Position numbers and translations under genes: made by a program. Below the pieces are notes generated by a model. It worked only from the letters and a program-made list of their open reading frames with translations, was not told the DNA's origin and searched no databases. Below are positions 12,601 to 22,832 of a DNA stretch of 64,000 nucleotides, one piece after another (positions within the stretch are counted from its first letter, which is position 1; every line of letters starts with the position of its first letter). Source of the stretch: Macrocystis pyrifera (taxonomy: Eukaryota > Sar > Phaeophyceae > Laminariales > Laminariaceae); the NCBI GenBank assembly GCA_031763025.1, contig JASSKH010000026.1, positions 434,001 to 498,000 of the forward strand. The letters are read 5' to 3'.

Positions 12601-15600
12601 AAATGGAAAAGGAAAACACAAGACCAAGAAATGGAAAATTGGAAAGGAACGAGAAAAAAAGTAATGATTATTCGAATAAATTAAATAGCAAGAATATGAT
12701 CGTTCGGGCGGGGGGGGGGGGGGGGGGGGCTATGGAATGGAGAAAATGCTAAAAAAAGAGGGAGAGGGAGAGCTACAGCGAAAAGGTGTCCCCTCGTTAG
12801 TTGCATTTAGAGTGCCCGCTGAAACATGGATGTATTTAGTTCTATATTCTCAAGTCTTCGGGAGTTTTAGGAGTGCAGTCTCGTTTTGGGGACAAACCAC
12901 TCAAATTATGACTATTAATAGTTTATCCCCAAAACGGGACTGCAGTCCTATTTCGGGGGACCATAGTTACTAGCACCTATGGGGTACATAAAAACCTATA
13001 TATTTACCTATTTTTACTAACAATATCTGGTCCTATTTACTATGGTCGTCCGTAATAGAACGGTAGTTCTCGACGAACGTGAACGAAACACAGACACAAG
13101 AAGGCGAACCTGGTATACTTGCTGTGGTTGCACGGAAAAACAGCAGCAATATTAATAGTAATAATAACCGACAAAGCGCTCAGACGTGCCAGCGTATCAC
13201 ATAATTTAACGGTACTTTATACAGGTTCTATTACGGGGGGCCATAGTAAATAGGACCAAATATTGTTAGTAAAAATACGTAAATATATAGGTTTTTGTGT
13301 GTACCGTAGGTCCTATTAACTATGGTCCCCCGTAATAGGCAAAATAGGTCTGAGGTGTTACCAGATAGCACGTTTCTTGCCGTATCATTCATTCCAGTAC
13401 TAACGTAAACATATACGGAACTTGGTGCCTGGTACAAAGCATCGACGTGAAACACTTTTGAGGGAGAGGCGACTGCCCAGTACCCAGGGGGTGTTGACGC
13501 CCTGGGTGAGAACTGGGGCATCTGATGTGTGTAGAATGTTTGCCTATATCTACATTTTTGTTTTAGGAACCGACATCCGTACATTTTTTATGTACCAGCA
13601 ATACTCAACGTTTTTGTATTGTGTGTTTTCGGTGTGTGTTGCTTATTTACAGGAACGATATCGATGTATAGACTAATTTACTCTGGTCCCCCCCCCCCCC
13701 CCCCCCCCCCCCTCCCCCTCTTGTTGACGAAGGAGCGAAAATCTGATTGAGGTCGAAAAACTGGAGCACTGGGCTAGGTCTGGCCTGAACATCTCCGCTC
13801 GACGAGTAATGGCCGCGCTGTCACCGATCAAGGTAGACCTTTAACCATTGTATATATGTATACCCCTACACGCCCCAGGGGAACAGAGCCATCGGCCTGT
13901 GTCCTTCATTGTTTTGCTTTTCGGTGCTCTTGTGTGCTTTGCACCGGTTCGCTTATGACGGTTAAGCTTGGCTTTGCCTCCTCAGCTTGGCTTCGCTTTG
14001 CATCGCTTGCCTTACCTTGCGTTGCCTTCCGCAAATTTCGTCAGCGCAGCGTACTGTAACTGTTCGCTTTAGATATAGATGCACCCGGTGATACTGCAGT
14101 ATATTTACGGGTCAAAATGTGATCACCGGGGTGTGCTATCATCAGCGCAGCCTACTGTAGCTGTTCGATTTTCAGACATAGATAGCACATTAACGCACCT
14201 TGTGATACTGCTGTATATTTACCGGTCAAAATGCTATCACCGGGGTGTGCTATCATCAGCGCAGCCTACTATAGCTATCCGCTTTTCAGATAGAGATAGC
14301 ACAATAACACACCCGGTGATACTACTGTATCGTCACCGGCGAAAATGTTATCAGATAGTACATTAACACACCCGGTGATACTGCTGTATAATTACCGGTC
14401 AAAATGTTATCACCGGGGTGTGCTATCATGAGTGTTCCCAGTACCTGGTACAGTAACAGATTAAAGCGGTATATAGATGGTTCCCGCCCTCTTCGTATAT
14501 ACCAGTACGTTTTTTTTTTGTTAAAACATCGTACATTCTCAGGCAGTCTATTGTGGGGTCAGTTTCTAAAAGGTTTTCAACCACAATTCCCCCCCCTCCC
14601 CCTCCCTTCTTGATTCACCACCTCTGTACTATAGGTGACCCTTACAAATCTGACAGGGAGCTTGGAGTTTGAAGCGCTGGATGTGCCGTTCGCGCCCGAG
14701 AGAGGCTCGCACAAGGTCCGCCTGACGTCGACGCTGTTTATCGATGCGTCGGACTTCAGAAGAAAAGACTCCTCCGACTACTTTGGTCTAGCTCCCGGCA
14801 AGGTGAGACTGCGTCTGGGGCTCACGGGTGCTTGGTGGGAAATCGTAGAGGGAGGGGGTGGGTGGTGATTTGCGGGGGCTCGTGGGTGGTGAACTCCTCT
14901 GACTACTTTTGAGCCCAGCTCCCGGCAAGGTGATTAGGTTCGGTGCTAATGTATTGCCTTGGTCGATTGACCATCGACCACGCATCCGTCTCGGGGGTCG
15001 AGGTTTACTGCGATGTCGTACGGCAGATGGCAATTTGTCTTGCTATTGAAAAAAAAAATAAAGACCAATACGAAAGCCTACGATCCTTTTTTGGCTTTTT
15101 GTATTTTTACAACTTGACGTATTTCTGTTTTTTTTAGTCTCGTAAAAAGGTTTATTTATAGTCTAGAGCCCCAGTATCGTGTGGCAGGCGACGCTCTGTC
15201 CTTACTTGGAAAAAATGGGTGTATCCCCCCCTCCCCAATTCCCCGCTCACCGACTCCGACCCGACCGCCTCTCTGGCCTGCTGCGACGGACACCTTTCTG
15301 TTTTCTTGTCTTTTTTTGACGTTCGCCTCGTCTGTTCCGCTTTCCTCTCGCGCGTGAAATAAGATGGTGGCCCTCAAGTACTGCAACGCGACCATGCGCT
15401 GCGACGAGGTCGTCGACGGGGACGGCGGCCCAGACGCCCCCCCTGCCGAACTTCGCTGTACGTTTGAGGAACTCCCCGCAGAACCTTCCTCCGCGGCAGC
15501 TGCGACGCCGGCAGCGGGGCCGGGCGTGGAAGGTGCGGTTACGGTGGACGAGAAGGTGGTGAAACGGTCGAGGCCGAAGGGGAACATCTCGTGGGTTTCC

Positions 15601-15882
15601 GCGGAGCAGGCGGTGCGGGCGGAGGTGAGGCTGTACAGCCACCTCTTCTCGGTGGACTCCCCCGACGACAAGTGGGAGCAGCAGGTGAGAGAGATTTTGA
15701 CTGATGGTGCTCACCCCTCACCCCACCTCTCCTCTCTTCCTTCTCCACCTGCTCATTTCTCGGCCCATAGGGTCAACCCCGTGCATATTGTCTTGACACT
15801 TAGTTTTCGGTTGCCGCCCGCTCTCCCTATCGCCTCTCCAGTACCACCTCCAAATATCAAGCGTTCACCCGCCCTCCTTCCT

Positions 15883-15917
<35 letters not shown>

Positions 15918-18900
15918 CCCAATATGTCTGGTCGGTGAAAACCCGACGCGCTCCGTCCCGGCATTGTAGGGATGGGAGGGTCTATGGTCATACGACTACG
16001 GCCATGCATGATAATGAGTACCCCCCCCCCCCCCCCCCCCCCCCAATTAGTCCGACGTTGTCATCCAATGCGAGAAAACCAGCCTTACGAGCGGGTCTTG
16101 GTAGGATGCAGCTCACCGTTCGTGCGACTCGCCGGAGGACACCTCACGGCGAATCGCGCTTGGTGCAAGCAATGTCTACCTGGTCGGTAAAAAACCCGAT
16201 GTGCTCCGTCCCGGCATTGCATATAGGGATGCGAGGTTCCTATGGTCGGTCAGTCGCATGACAGCAACCCCCCAAGGACTGGAGCCCCGCTTTGGGGACA
16301 AACTAGTCGAATGTCAGCAATTTGTCCACGAAAAAGGGCCTGCAGTCCTAGCCCCCCTCCCGCCCACGGCCATGCATGACACCGAGTACACCCCCCGCCC
16401 CCTAACGCCTCGATCCCCACCGCGTTTGTCTGTTCGTTTTCTTTGCCGGCGCGTTTCTTCGCTGGTCAGCTCAACCCCGAATCGGAAGTGGTTCTGTCCG
16501 GTGCCGTGATCGATCCCTCCGTCCTCGAGAAGGAGTGCTCCAAGGGCACCCCCCTACAGGTAACTGAATGACCACAGATTCACAGGAACTCGGGGTAAGC
16601 AATAAATTACTGTTTTGCACAGTCAGTAGTAACTGGTCGCGCACTTGTGTGCGTCGGTAAACCCCGGTCGTTAGATCGATCGGTCGGGCGGTCGGGCAAC
16701 CGGTGACCTTCGATCGTCTCGATTTTTTTTTTTGTTGTTGTTGCGGTAGAGCTTTTGCCGGTTATCCGAGAAAATCATTTGACATACAAGACTACTAAAT
16801 ATATAGGGTGTTTGCGAAGATTTTTTTTTGTTGGGGGGAGGGGGTTCATGGTGTTTGTAGGCTGTTTCTTACGTACACCAGGCACACCACTCTGTCCCTA
16901 ATTGGAAATAACGTTTTTTGCTCTGTATTAATGCACTAAGGAATTGTTGTTGTTGTTGTTGTTGTTGTCTTCACATTAAATCGTCCTTTCTACCCAGCTT
17001 CATCAGTACACCCAGTGTCCGTCCTGATTCCTTATCCTAGAGAGATACTGATTCCGTGGTCACAGACTGTGAGACAGAGGAAGAGCCAAAAATAAAATAA
17101 AATAAAAAATATTGGCAACTTCAAGTGTCAAGCAAGTGAAATGCCAGCGTACCGGGTACGAGAACACAACAACACAAGCGAGACCAAAAAAATAAGAGCA
17201 AAAAGACAATGAAACACAAAAAAACAAAAATTTGAAATGAAAAACGAATGTTGTATTTATAGACAGAGTGGTGATGTAGTATTAATTGCTGTGGGAAGAA
17301 GCGGCCAAAAATGACCTGTTTTTTTTTCAACCCAACTCTTCTTGGGTGGGGGTTTGTGCTCTTCTGTTTGTCTGTGTGCTAGTTACAAAACGGCGCAACT
17401 TCTGATTTGGCTAATAGGGGCCTTCTGAAAACCCCTGTTGAGCCAATCAGCTCCTCATGTTTTGTTGGTTTCAAATGTCTTCATAACCCAGCCAAACCGG
17501 ATTAGTATCGCAAAATACCCCGTTAATGCAATGGTTGGTTGGGTCTGATGGGCTCAGGGTCAAGGTTAGGGTTGGTTCTATTCGTCTTGTATCGACCTTT
17601 TTTTCGACTAGGTGGCAAGCTACCCTCGTTTCTTGGGGAGCCGTGTAGATTAACGAAAATGGCATTCGCTCGTAAATTTGCCTTGTTTTCATGCTGGTAC
17701 AGCGACAGTCGGGGTTTCCTACACGGTACATAGTCCGGCGTTTTTGCTATTGAGGGATCGGAAGCGCTTTTTGTTGCGTTCATCGAGACCCCTTAATACC
17801 TTCCGTCCTTGAGGAGAGGTGCTCAGAAGGTACACGCCTAAAGGTATTGAATTAGAAAGGTATCTCCTCTCTGTGTACCTCTTCTAGGACAACGGCAGTG
17901 GGGGTTTGCTCTGGTAGTGAGGCGTTTGCTGTACTATAGGGGTTGGAGTCGATTTTTTTTTTCCGTCTCCGTGTTCCCGGGTTTTTGTTGACCCCTATTA
18001 CAGGTATCGAACATTTGTCATAAATGTCCTCACTTGCAATGGCGTGTAAGCCTTGGTGCGTTTCAACCCCCCCCCCCCCCCCCCCCCCCCTCCTCTTCCC
18101 ATCCCAACCCGCTGAAACGCTCCCCGCCGTTCCTCCCTTTTAACTGTGCGATTGCGCTCGAAAGTTGGAAAGGATTGGGTTCTTCGTGGTGGACCAGGAT
18201 TCGACCCCTGACATGCTTGTCCTTAACCGAACGGTGACTTTGCGAGAGGCCGCCGGAAAGAGCACCGCGCCTTCGGGCAAGAGCCGCAAGGAGCAGCAGG
18301 CGAGTGGCTTAGATTGCGCTGCTGGTCGCTAGTCGATTGCGCCGCTCGTTGTTGGTTGAATTGCGCCGCTCGTCGTGGGTTTGTTGCGCCGCTCGTCGTT
18401 GCTCAATCGGGCCGCTCGTCGTGTGTTGGTTTGCTTCTGGTTGTTGATCGTTTGGGTTATTTTGGGTTTCATGGTTGGATTCTTTTTTTGAGTTGTTGGT
18501 TTGTTTTTGGTGACATGGTTGATTTCTTCTTGATTGTCGATCGGTTGGTCGGTTTATTTTGATGGCATAGTTGATCTCTTCATGGTTGTTGATTGGTGGG
18601 TTTCTTCTTGCCTATTGATCGGTTGGTTGTCTTTCTGCGGCATGGTCGGTTTCTGCTCTCGTGTCGATTGGTTAGTTGGTTAATGTTTTTTTGTTTATTC
18701 CAGCTTGTTTGTTGGTTGGTTGGTTGCGACAACGGACCAATCGAAACAAATCACACCTCGGACTGATCATGATCTATCTATCTACCAGGTACAGTATATC
18801 ATCTACAGCAGTAGTAGTTCGTCACCTGCCGTTGTCAGATGTTGTGCAAGATCTGCCTTATAGGGCAGATCCAACCCAGTAAACGTGCGGTAGATCATGC

Positions 18901-19564
18901 AGATTTTACGGCTCCCACCTGCCAACAGGAGCTACTGCTGTAGATCATACAAGATCGAGAACAGAACATCTGCGTTGAAATATCTGGATTATGCAGTGGG
19001 AAGCGATGATCCGTCCAAGCAGTAAAACAGAGACAGTGCGTACCCCGATTTAAGAGCGCTCAAGATAAGAACAATCAAATCGGCATGTCCCGCTTGTAGT
19101 AAAAGCGACCGGGTATATATATCCCACTACAGATAAGAGCGCTGTGTATTACTGTAAGAGCGCCTGATTTTGCTTGTCGTGGGGCGCTCCGCTCTTTAGT
19201 CGGGGTACCCCCACTCCTGTGCCTTTTTTTATACGCACGCGCTCCTAATAACCTATTATATTTTCCCACCATCCCGGTTGCGTCTCCGTCTTTTTTTCCT
19301 TTTTTTTCTTGCTGTTCTTGTTATATATTTTTTCGCTGGCAGGCGCGTCAGGCCGCGGAAAAGGAGGCGCGGAAAAACGTGCCCCCCCAAGAGATGTTCC
19401 TGCCCCAGACCGATCTCTACTCGGCCTTCGACGATGCGGGAGTCCCAACGGCTAACAAGGCCGGAGAGCCGTTGAGCAAGAGCGCCATCAAGAAGCTCAA
19501 GAAGGAGTGGGACAAGCAGAAGAAGTTGTACGAAAAGGCCCAGGCGGAGGCGGGGAAGGCGTGA
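6526..19564 (+). CDS. Glutaminyl-tRNA synthetase (eukaryotic class Ic type), 3' twelve exons, 5' end outside the window
   Basis: The enzyme charges tRNA(Gln) with glutamine, using ATP, in the cytosol. Exons: 6526-6630, 8207-8341, 8801-8911, 9462-9556, 10292-10427, 12198-12349, 13733-13832, 14635-14802, 15364-15684, 16470-16559, 18165-18299 and 19343-19564 (stop TGA 19562-19564). All junctions keep phase, giving 589 codons plus stop. Family-typical segments in order: [56 protein letters not shown], the KMSK-like VLSKRR, then the anticodon-binding beta barrels ending [17 protein letters not shown]. The HIGH motif and any N-terminal tRNA-binding domain must lie upstream. It is eukaryotic GlnRS rather than GluRS because of the VLSKRR loop and the [10 protein letters not shown] segment. 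One intron has a GC donor. The C-terminal extension after TLRE is basic and low in complexity. Confidence 0.97.
6820..7160. repeat. 21-bp minisatellite that grew inside a family D palindrome
   Basis: About 12-13 units of gtaaccttgtccaatttatc plus one base (6859-7128). One side is gaggacaaaccgctcaattt, the other ttgtcccagaacgggacgac. These flanks are the outer arms of family D, so the array replaced its loop. The multiple-of-3 period leaves all frames open, which explains the repetitive ORFs here. Confidence 0.85.
8207..8341 (+). CDS. GlnRS exon b
   Basis: Forty-five codons from TGKAYVCHQ to SPWRDRPIE, phase 0 at both ends (acceptor ccgatag, donor gtaacg). The SPWRDRP segment is a strong eukaryotic GlnRS signature near the acceptor-stem binding insertion. 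Confidence 0.96.
8606..8713. mobile_element. MITE family B copy
   Basis: Intron b-c of GlnRS. tattacgggggtccatagtt … ctatt-aagtatggacccccgta; the right end is slightly decayed. Confidence 0.9.
9462..9556 (+). CDS. GlnRS exon d: IYPTYDYTH active-site segment
   Basis: Encodes [20 protein letters not shown] followed by [11 protein letters not shown]. The PTYD..H residues line the glutamine/ATP pocket in characterised GlnRS structures. It ends in phase 2 and joins the next exon as AG+T (Ser), reading DSLEDIDYS. Confidence 0.95.
10292..10427 (+). CDS. GlnRS exon e
   Basis: Reads (S)[19 protein letters not shown], then [20 protein letters not shown] and LNITRT. It matches the family stretch between the PTYD motif and the KMSK-like loop. 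Acceptor gcgggcag, donor gtgaga. Confidence 0.95.
10690..10787. repeat. Family D palindrome
   Basis: ccagtcccgttttgggggac … gtttgtcatccaaacgggac then tgcagtc, bounded by taaccct and agggtt. Confidence 0.87.
11013..11135. mobile_element. MITE family B copy with expanded C run in its right end
   Basis: The normal CCCCC of the right terminal repeat has grown to about 22 C before gtaatag. The left end has the usual GGGG. Confidence 0.88.
11219..11326. mobile_element. MITE family B copy
   Basis: Begins gttacgggagtccatagtta and ends tatggtcccccgcaata, 84 bp from the previous copy. Confidence 0.87.
11380..11475. repeat. Family D palindrome
   Basis: gatcccgtttttatgggtaa … gtttgtcccccaaaatggga then ctgcag. 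Confidence 0.82.
11528..11700. repeat. Family D palindrome split by a MITE
   Basis: The left half ggggacaaaccagtcaaatt and the right half ttttgtcccccaaaacggga are separated by the complete family B element at 11556-11668. Confidence 0.87.
11556..11668. mobile_element. MITE family B copy inserted into a family D palindrome
   Basis: Flanks 11528-11555 and 11669-11700 are the two halves of a family D element. Other D copies read agTAgtttgtccc where this one has acTA[element]TAgttttgtccc, showing TA duplication. Confidence 0.9.
11760..11874. mobile_element. MITE family B copy
   Basis: gattacgggggaccatggtt … tactatggccccccctaata. Confidence 0.87.
12198..12349 (+). CDS. GlnRS exon f: KMSK-equivalent loop VLSKRR
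   Basis: Begins [20 protein letters not shown] and ends in phase 2 at …EDIGVTR. VLSKR is the GlnRS version of the class I KMSKS loop that positions ATP. The following [15 protein letters not shown] is the connector into the stem-contact fold. Confidence 0.96.
12868..12948. repeat. Family D palindrome
   Basis: agtgcagtctcgttttgggg … gtttatccccaaaacgggac then tgcagtcc. Confidence 0.85.
12949..13057. mobile_element. MITE family B copy abutting family D
   Basis: tatttcgggggaccatagtt … tatggtcgtccgtaata. It starts immediately after the ctgcagtcc end of the family D element at 12868-12948. Confidence 0.87.
13229..13337. mobile_element. MITE family B copy
   Basis: tattacggggggccatagta … aactatggtcccccgtaata, nearly complete. 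Confidence 0.9.
14037..14430 (+). repeat. Tandem array of about 110-120 bp units
   Basis: ggtgatactgctgtatattt, accggtcaaaatgctatcac, cggggtgtgctatcatcagc and gcagcctactgtagctgttc recur three to four times. Lies within GlnRS intron g-h. Confidence 0.85.
14635..14802 (+). CDS. GlnRS exon h: anticodon-binding domain start
   Basis: Fifty-six codons, VTLTNLTG to [12 protein letters not shown], forming the first anticodon-binding beta-barrel strands. The 3' end of this exon, with its donor, is imperfectly repeated 90-130 bp downstream (see the repeat at 14886-14940). Confidence 0.94.
14886..14940 (+). pseudogene. Duplicated 3' end of GlnRS exon h
   Basis: aactcctctgactacttttg then agcccagctcccggcaaggt repeats exon h's last 40 bp (gactcctccgactactttgg / tctagctcccggcaaggt), including the donor. 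It is in the following intron and has an insertion that breaks the frame. Confidence 0.8.
15364..15684 (+). CDS. GlnRS exon i with low-complexity insert
   Basis: Begins [17 protein letters not shown], continues from GLAPGK in phase 0, and ends DDKWEQQ. Between the conserved ends is an Ala/Pro/Gly stretch of about 25 residues ([19 protein letters not shown]) not usual in the family. It then returns to [20 protein letters not shown], the standard GlnRS strand. Confidence 0.94.
15922..16044 (+). repeat. Family C repeat, truncated, with C tail
   Basis: Only the 3' half: ggtcggtgaaaacccgacgc, cggcattgtagggatg, acgactacggccatgcatga, then gagta and a run of about 24 C. Confidence 0.82.
16045..16395 (+). 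repeat. Family C repeat interrupted by family D
   Basis: Longer copy with gatgcagctcaccgttcgtg, cgcttggtgcaagcaatgtc and the cggcattg segment. It is broken at about 16262 and resumes at 16364, ending cgagtacacccccc. Confidence 0.8.
16270..16352. repeat. Family D palindrome inside a family C copy
   Basis: ggagccccgctttggggaca … agcaatttgtccacgaaaaa then gggcctgcagtcc. Family C sequence resumes at 16364 (cacggccatgcatgacac). Confidence 0.78.
18165..18299 (+). CDS. GlnRS exon k, followed by a GC-AG intron
   Basis: Reads [20 protein letters not shown] then [13 protein letters not shown]…KEQQ. The donor is CAG|gcgagt, so the next intron begins GC rather than GT. The downstream acceptor ctggcag|GCGCGTCAG keeps phase 0. 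Confidence 0.93.
18765..19020. repeat. Family F repeat (gatcat/ctgctgtagatcat)
   Basis: Shares gtgcaagatctgccttatag, gatccaacccagtaaacgtg and gctactgctgtagatcat with copies at about 21655-21955, 42710-42975 and 43555-43790. Internal short palindromes on GATC. Confidence 0.75.
19343..19564 (+). CDS. GlnRS terminal exon
   Basis: Seventy-three codons and a stop (TGA). It encodes a charged lysine-rich tail, [20 protein letters not shown] to [26 protein letters not shown] followed by a helical [13 protein letters not shown] segment resembles C-terminal extensions of other eukaryotic aminoacyl-tRNA synthetases. Its role is not known from sequence. Confidence 0.93.
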   Translation, partial: ARQAAEKEARKNVPPQEMFLPQTDLYSAFDDAGVPTANKAGEPLSKSAIKKLKKEWDKQKKLYEKAQAEAGKA

Positions 19565-19615
19565 CATAGCGGAGCAAAAGGGGTTGGGGGGGGGGGGGGG
19601 GTGGGGGAGATCTTG

Positions 19616-19840
19616 CATTTTGTATTGGATCTTGCATTGGATCTTGTCGTGTACCTGCAGTTGGATCTTGCATTGGATCTTGTCGTGTATCTTGAGTTGG
19701 ATCTTGTCGTGGCTCTTGCATCTTGCCTTGGATCTTGTGGTAGGTTTTGTGTTGGATCTTGTCGTGGATCTTGCATCTTGGCTTGGATCTTGCCGTGGAT
19801 CTTGGAGGTTGCCGTTGATCTCGGTCGTAGATCTTGGATA
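19616..19840 (+). repeat. Degenerate 12-bp repeat 3' of GlnRS stop
   Basis: Units around ttggatcttgca / ttggatcttgtcgtg, about 15 in number, starting roughly 50 bp after the stop and following a G run at 19583-19600. Probably in the 3' UTR or just beyond it. Confidence 0.8.
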
Positions 19841-20237
19841 TTTAGTGGTCACAACAGTTTGTATCTCTCTTCGGTTTCGTTTGTACGGGGGCGTGTTTTG
19901 ACCCGAGGAGGGGGGGGGAAGGGGGAAGGGGTTGTGCGACTTGAGGTCTTCGTGTTGTACGTATGTACCGGAGTGACAGAGTGAGAAAGAGAGAGATGAG
20001 GGAGTTTAAAAGATTCTCGCGAGAATTTGTATCGAAAGGTATTTTTGGTGTCGTCCTTGTCCCGTGTACAAGGATTTCGCCGGGGATTGTCCCAACACGT
20101 GATCACACCCCTTCAACTTGTTTTTCATCTGGTGTACACGATACACGATGCTCGATGCCACGCGTTCCGGGGCTAGCTGAAGTGTGACGAAGGCGATGGT
20201 TGCACGCCTCGGGCAGATCATCTGCAGATACTGTTAC

Positions 20238-20346
20238 TATTACGGGGGTCCATAGTTAATGGGACCAAATTTTGTTGGTAAAAATACGTAAATATATAGG
20301 TTTTTATGTACACCATAGGTCCTATTAACTATGGACCTCCGTAACA
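20238..20346. mobile_element. MITE family B copy
   Basis: Lies 3' of the GlnRS gene. tattacgggggtccatagtt … aactatggacctccgtaaca. Confidence 0.9.
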
Positions 20347-20894
20347 GATAATTCCCACTTGATCATCTTCCCTCTGTACGGTTTCAGCTCCCCGGAAAAG
20401 GACGATGCCACTGCTGTTAATGATCGCTGGCGTATGTATTTCGGATCTACCCGGTACTTCGTATATACCTCTCGTACCGCTGTGATGGTGCGTACGAGTA
20501 GCCCCATTGGATTGACGAGGCTCTTGGCTGTCTCTGTCGTAAAAAGTACGGTACCAGGTACTCTTGCGAGTAACTTATTGATAGTCACACTGTTCCCAAT
20601 GTCCCGTACGTGAGTCTCTGCTTGGTTGTGGGTATTCAGTCGGTTACTTGTGTTGTGGCACTAACTGCAGGTGGCCTGGGAGGTAACAGGTTGATTGCTG
20701 GTAGTACTACTGCTGTATACGAAATACCTGGCGCCTTATAATGCCGCAATTCGATACCATCACACAACAGTGGCGGACTGTGTCATCCGTTATCCCGTTC
20801 ATGCGATTCTTCATTCGGTCGACATCGGAATCGCAAAATGTAGACGATATTCATCAATAGTGTCGCCGATGTATTCATGACGTCTTTTACCAGC

Positions 20895-21130
20895 TACAAA
20901 TGCCCCCCGGAGGGGGGGTGTACTCGATAGGAGAGATGTACTCGATCTCATGCATGGCCGTAGTCGTATGACCATAGACCCTCGCATCCCTACAATGCCG
21001 GGACGGAGCATGTCGGGTTTTCACCGACCAGGCAGACATTGCTTGCACCAAGCGCGAAGCGCCGTGAGGTGTCCGGCGAGTCGCATGAAGGGTGAGCTGC
21101 ATCCTACTAAGAACCGCTTGTGAAGCCAGG
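20895..21130 (-). repeat. Family C repeat
   Basis: Reverse complement of the family, starting with a G run and tgtactcgat and ending ctgcatcctactaagaaccg. It lies in the interval between the converging genes. Confidence 0.82.
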
Positions 21131-21654
21131 GGGGGGGTGGTGATCCGATCGGGCTCTATTCGCTCGTTCTATTTCACTCGAAATTCAAGCGAGCCAACCG
21201 GTTTGTCGGGAAGAAAAACGATTCGTATCAACAATAATCGCTTTCTGCGCCGAAATCGATTTTAATACTACGAGGTGTTCGAGTTTTCGATCTGATTCCA
21301 CAGCCCTAGTACATTAATGGTGGTCGTAATGGTGATGAAAAAACTAAAATGAAAAAGCCGGACAGATCGTGATCAAAATCGACTCGACCTATGTGCAGGA
21401 GCGTCCTGCACAAGGGTCTCATTAAGTAAGGGCGGGTTTTTTTCGGCCGCCCGGCGTTTTTTTGGGAAAACGCCGACAAAACACGAGGCGGAGCCGCGTG
21501 ACTGCCCCTGCTAACCTCGAGCCCCCCAAAAGAATTGGGGTTATAGGGTCAGGCCTGGGGTTGGGTTGGTCTGGGCCGACGTGCAAGGTCGAAACTGACG
21601 ACACACGCCCCGCATATTTTTTTGTGCAGGGGGCTCCTGCACATTGTGGGAGCC

Positions 21655-21955
21655 ATCTAAATAATGTAATTCCTCACCTACCAGCCGTGGCGAGAGGTTG
21701 TGCAGGATCTGCATACGTACCACTCTGACCTGAAATATAGGGAGCGTTAGCATATAACTATTCAATCCGAAAGGTCCTTATATTTTGGGTCAGAGTGGTA
21801 GTATATATCCAACCCAGGAAACGTGTGTTATGTGCTGAAAATCATGCAGATTGTACGGGTCCCACCCGGCAACATGGACCACTGCTGTAGATCATGCATA
21901 CAAGGTCGGAAATAGATGATCTATCTGCCTTGAAATATATTTAGTACGTGAAGCA
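21655..21955. repeat. Family F repeat
   Basis: aggttgtgcaggatctgcat, tatccaacccaggaaacgtg, actgctgtagatcatgcata. A tattttgggtcagagtggta inverted segment lies inside. Confidence 0.72.
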
Positions 21956-22789
21956 GGAACTGAGAATAGAATCTAATCCAGGTGTGTGCACATTTTCCGC
22001 ATTTCGCTGCTGGAGTTTTCATCCGGGAGGCGGGGGGAGGGGGTTCGAGACCGCCGTCCCCTCCCGTTTGACGTTAGCTTGCCCCATAGGAATCAACACA
22101 AAAACAAGCCATGCGTGTTGTATACATTCACACCTGGTACATATATATGTATGTAACATACGTGCACCATGAGCGAAACCGGTGATATGCTATTATTGAT
22201 GACGATGATCGTAATGGCACTGTTGTTACCGAAATGAATCATGACGATGATGATGGTGATGATGACGATGATGACAATGTTGACCAGAAAATCATCCATG
22301 CAGCAGCAGTCGCGACATCTCTTACCGCCCGAAACACAAGGCAGAGTATCATACCCACTACTCAACCACTGTACTGACCCGAATACTGCTCAGCAGTTTG
22401 TCTCTGGATACTACTGTACCCCTGATCACTCCTCCATCACTCACACAGCAGCAGGTAGGTAGCATGACTCGAAAGGCGGAGTTGAATTTCATCATGCAGG
22501 GGAGCGTCAGCCTGGCTGCGAGGCGCATGCACGACCCTCAACCGTGACGGACGATAGACACCGGATGCACCAGTAAACCAGTAACAAGTACGGGAGAAAT
22601 GCTTTCAACAGACGAAAGAAAATAACGAAAAAACAAAACAAAACTCAAGCCCTCAACAACGGCGACAAAATCTCATGAGAAACACCAACGCACACGCCTC
22701 TCTGCCCAGCCCAGGCAAGCCAAACAACACCGTCGCCACAGAACAAAACCGCTTAATTGTGATGTTAGCACTGTTGTTGGCAGACTGAT

Positions 22790-22832
<43 letters not shown>

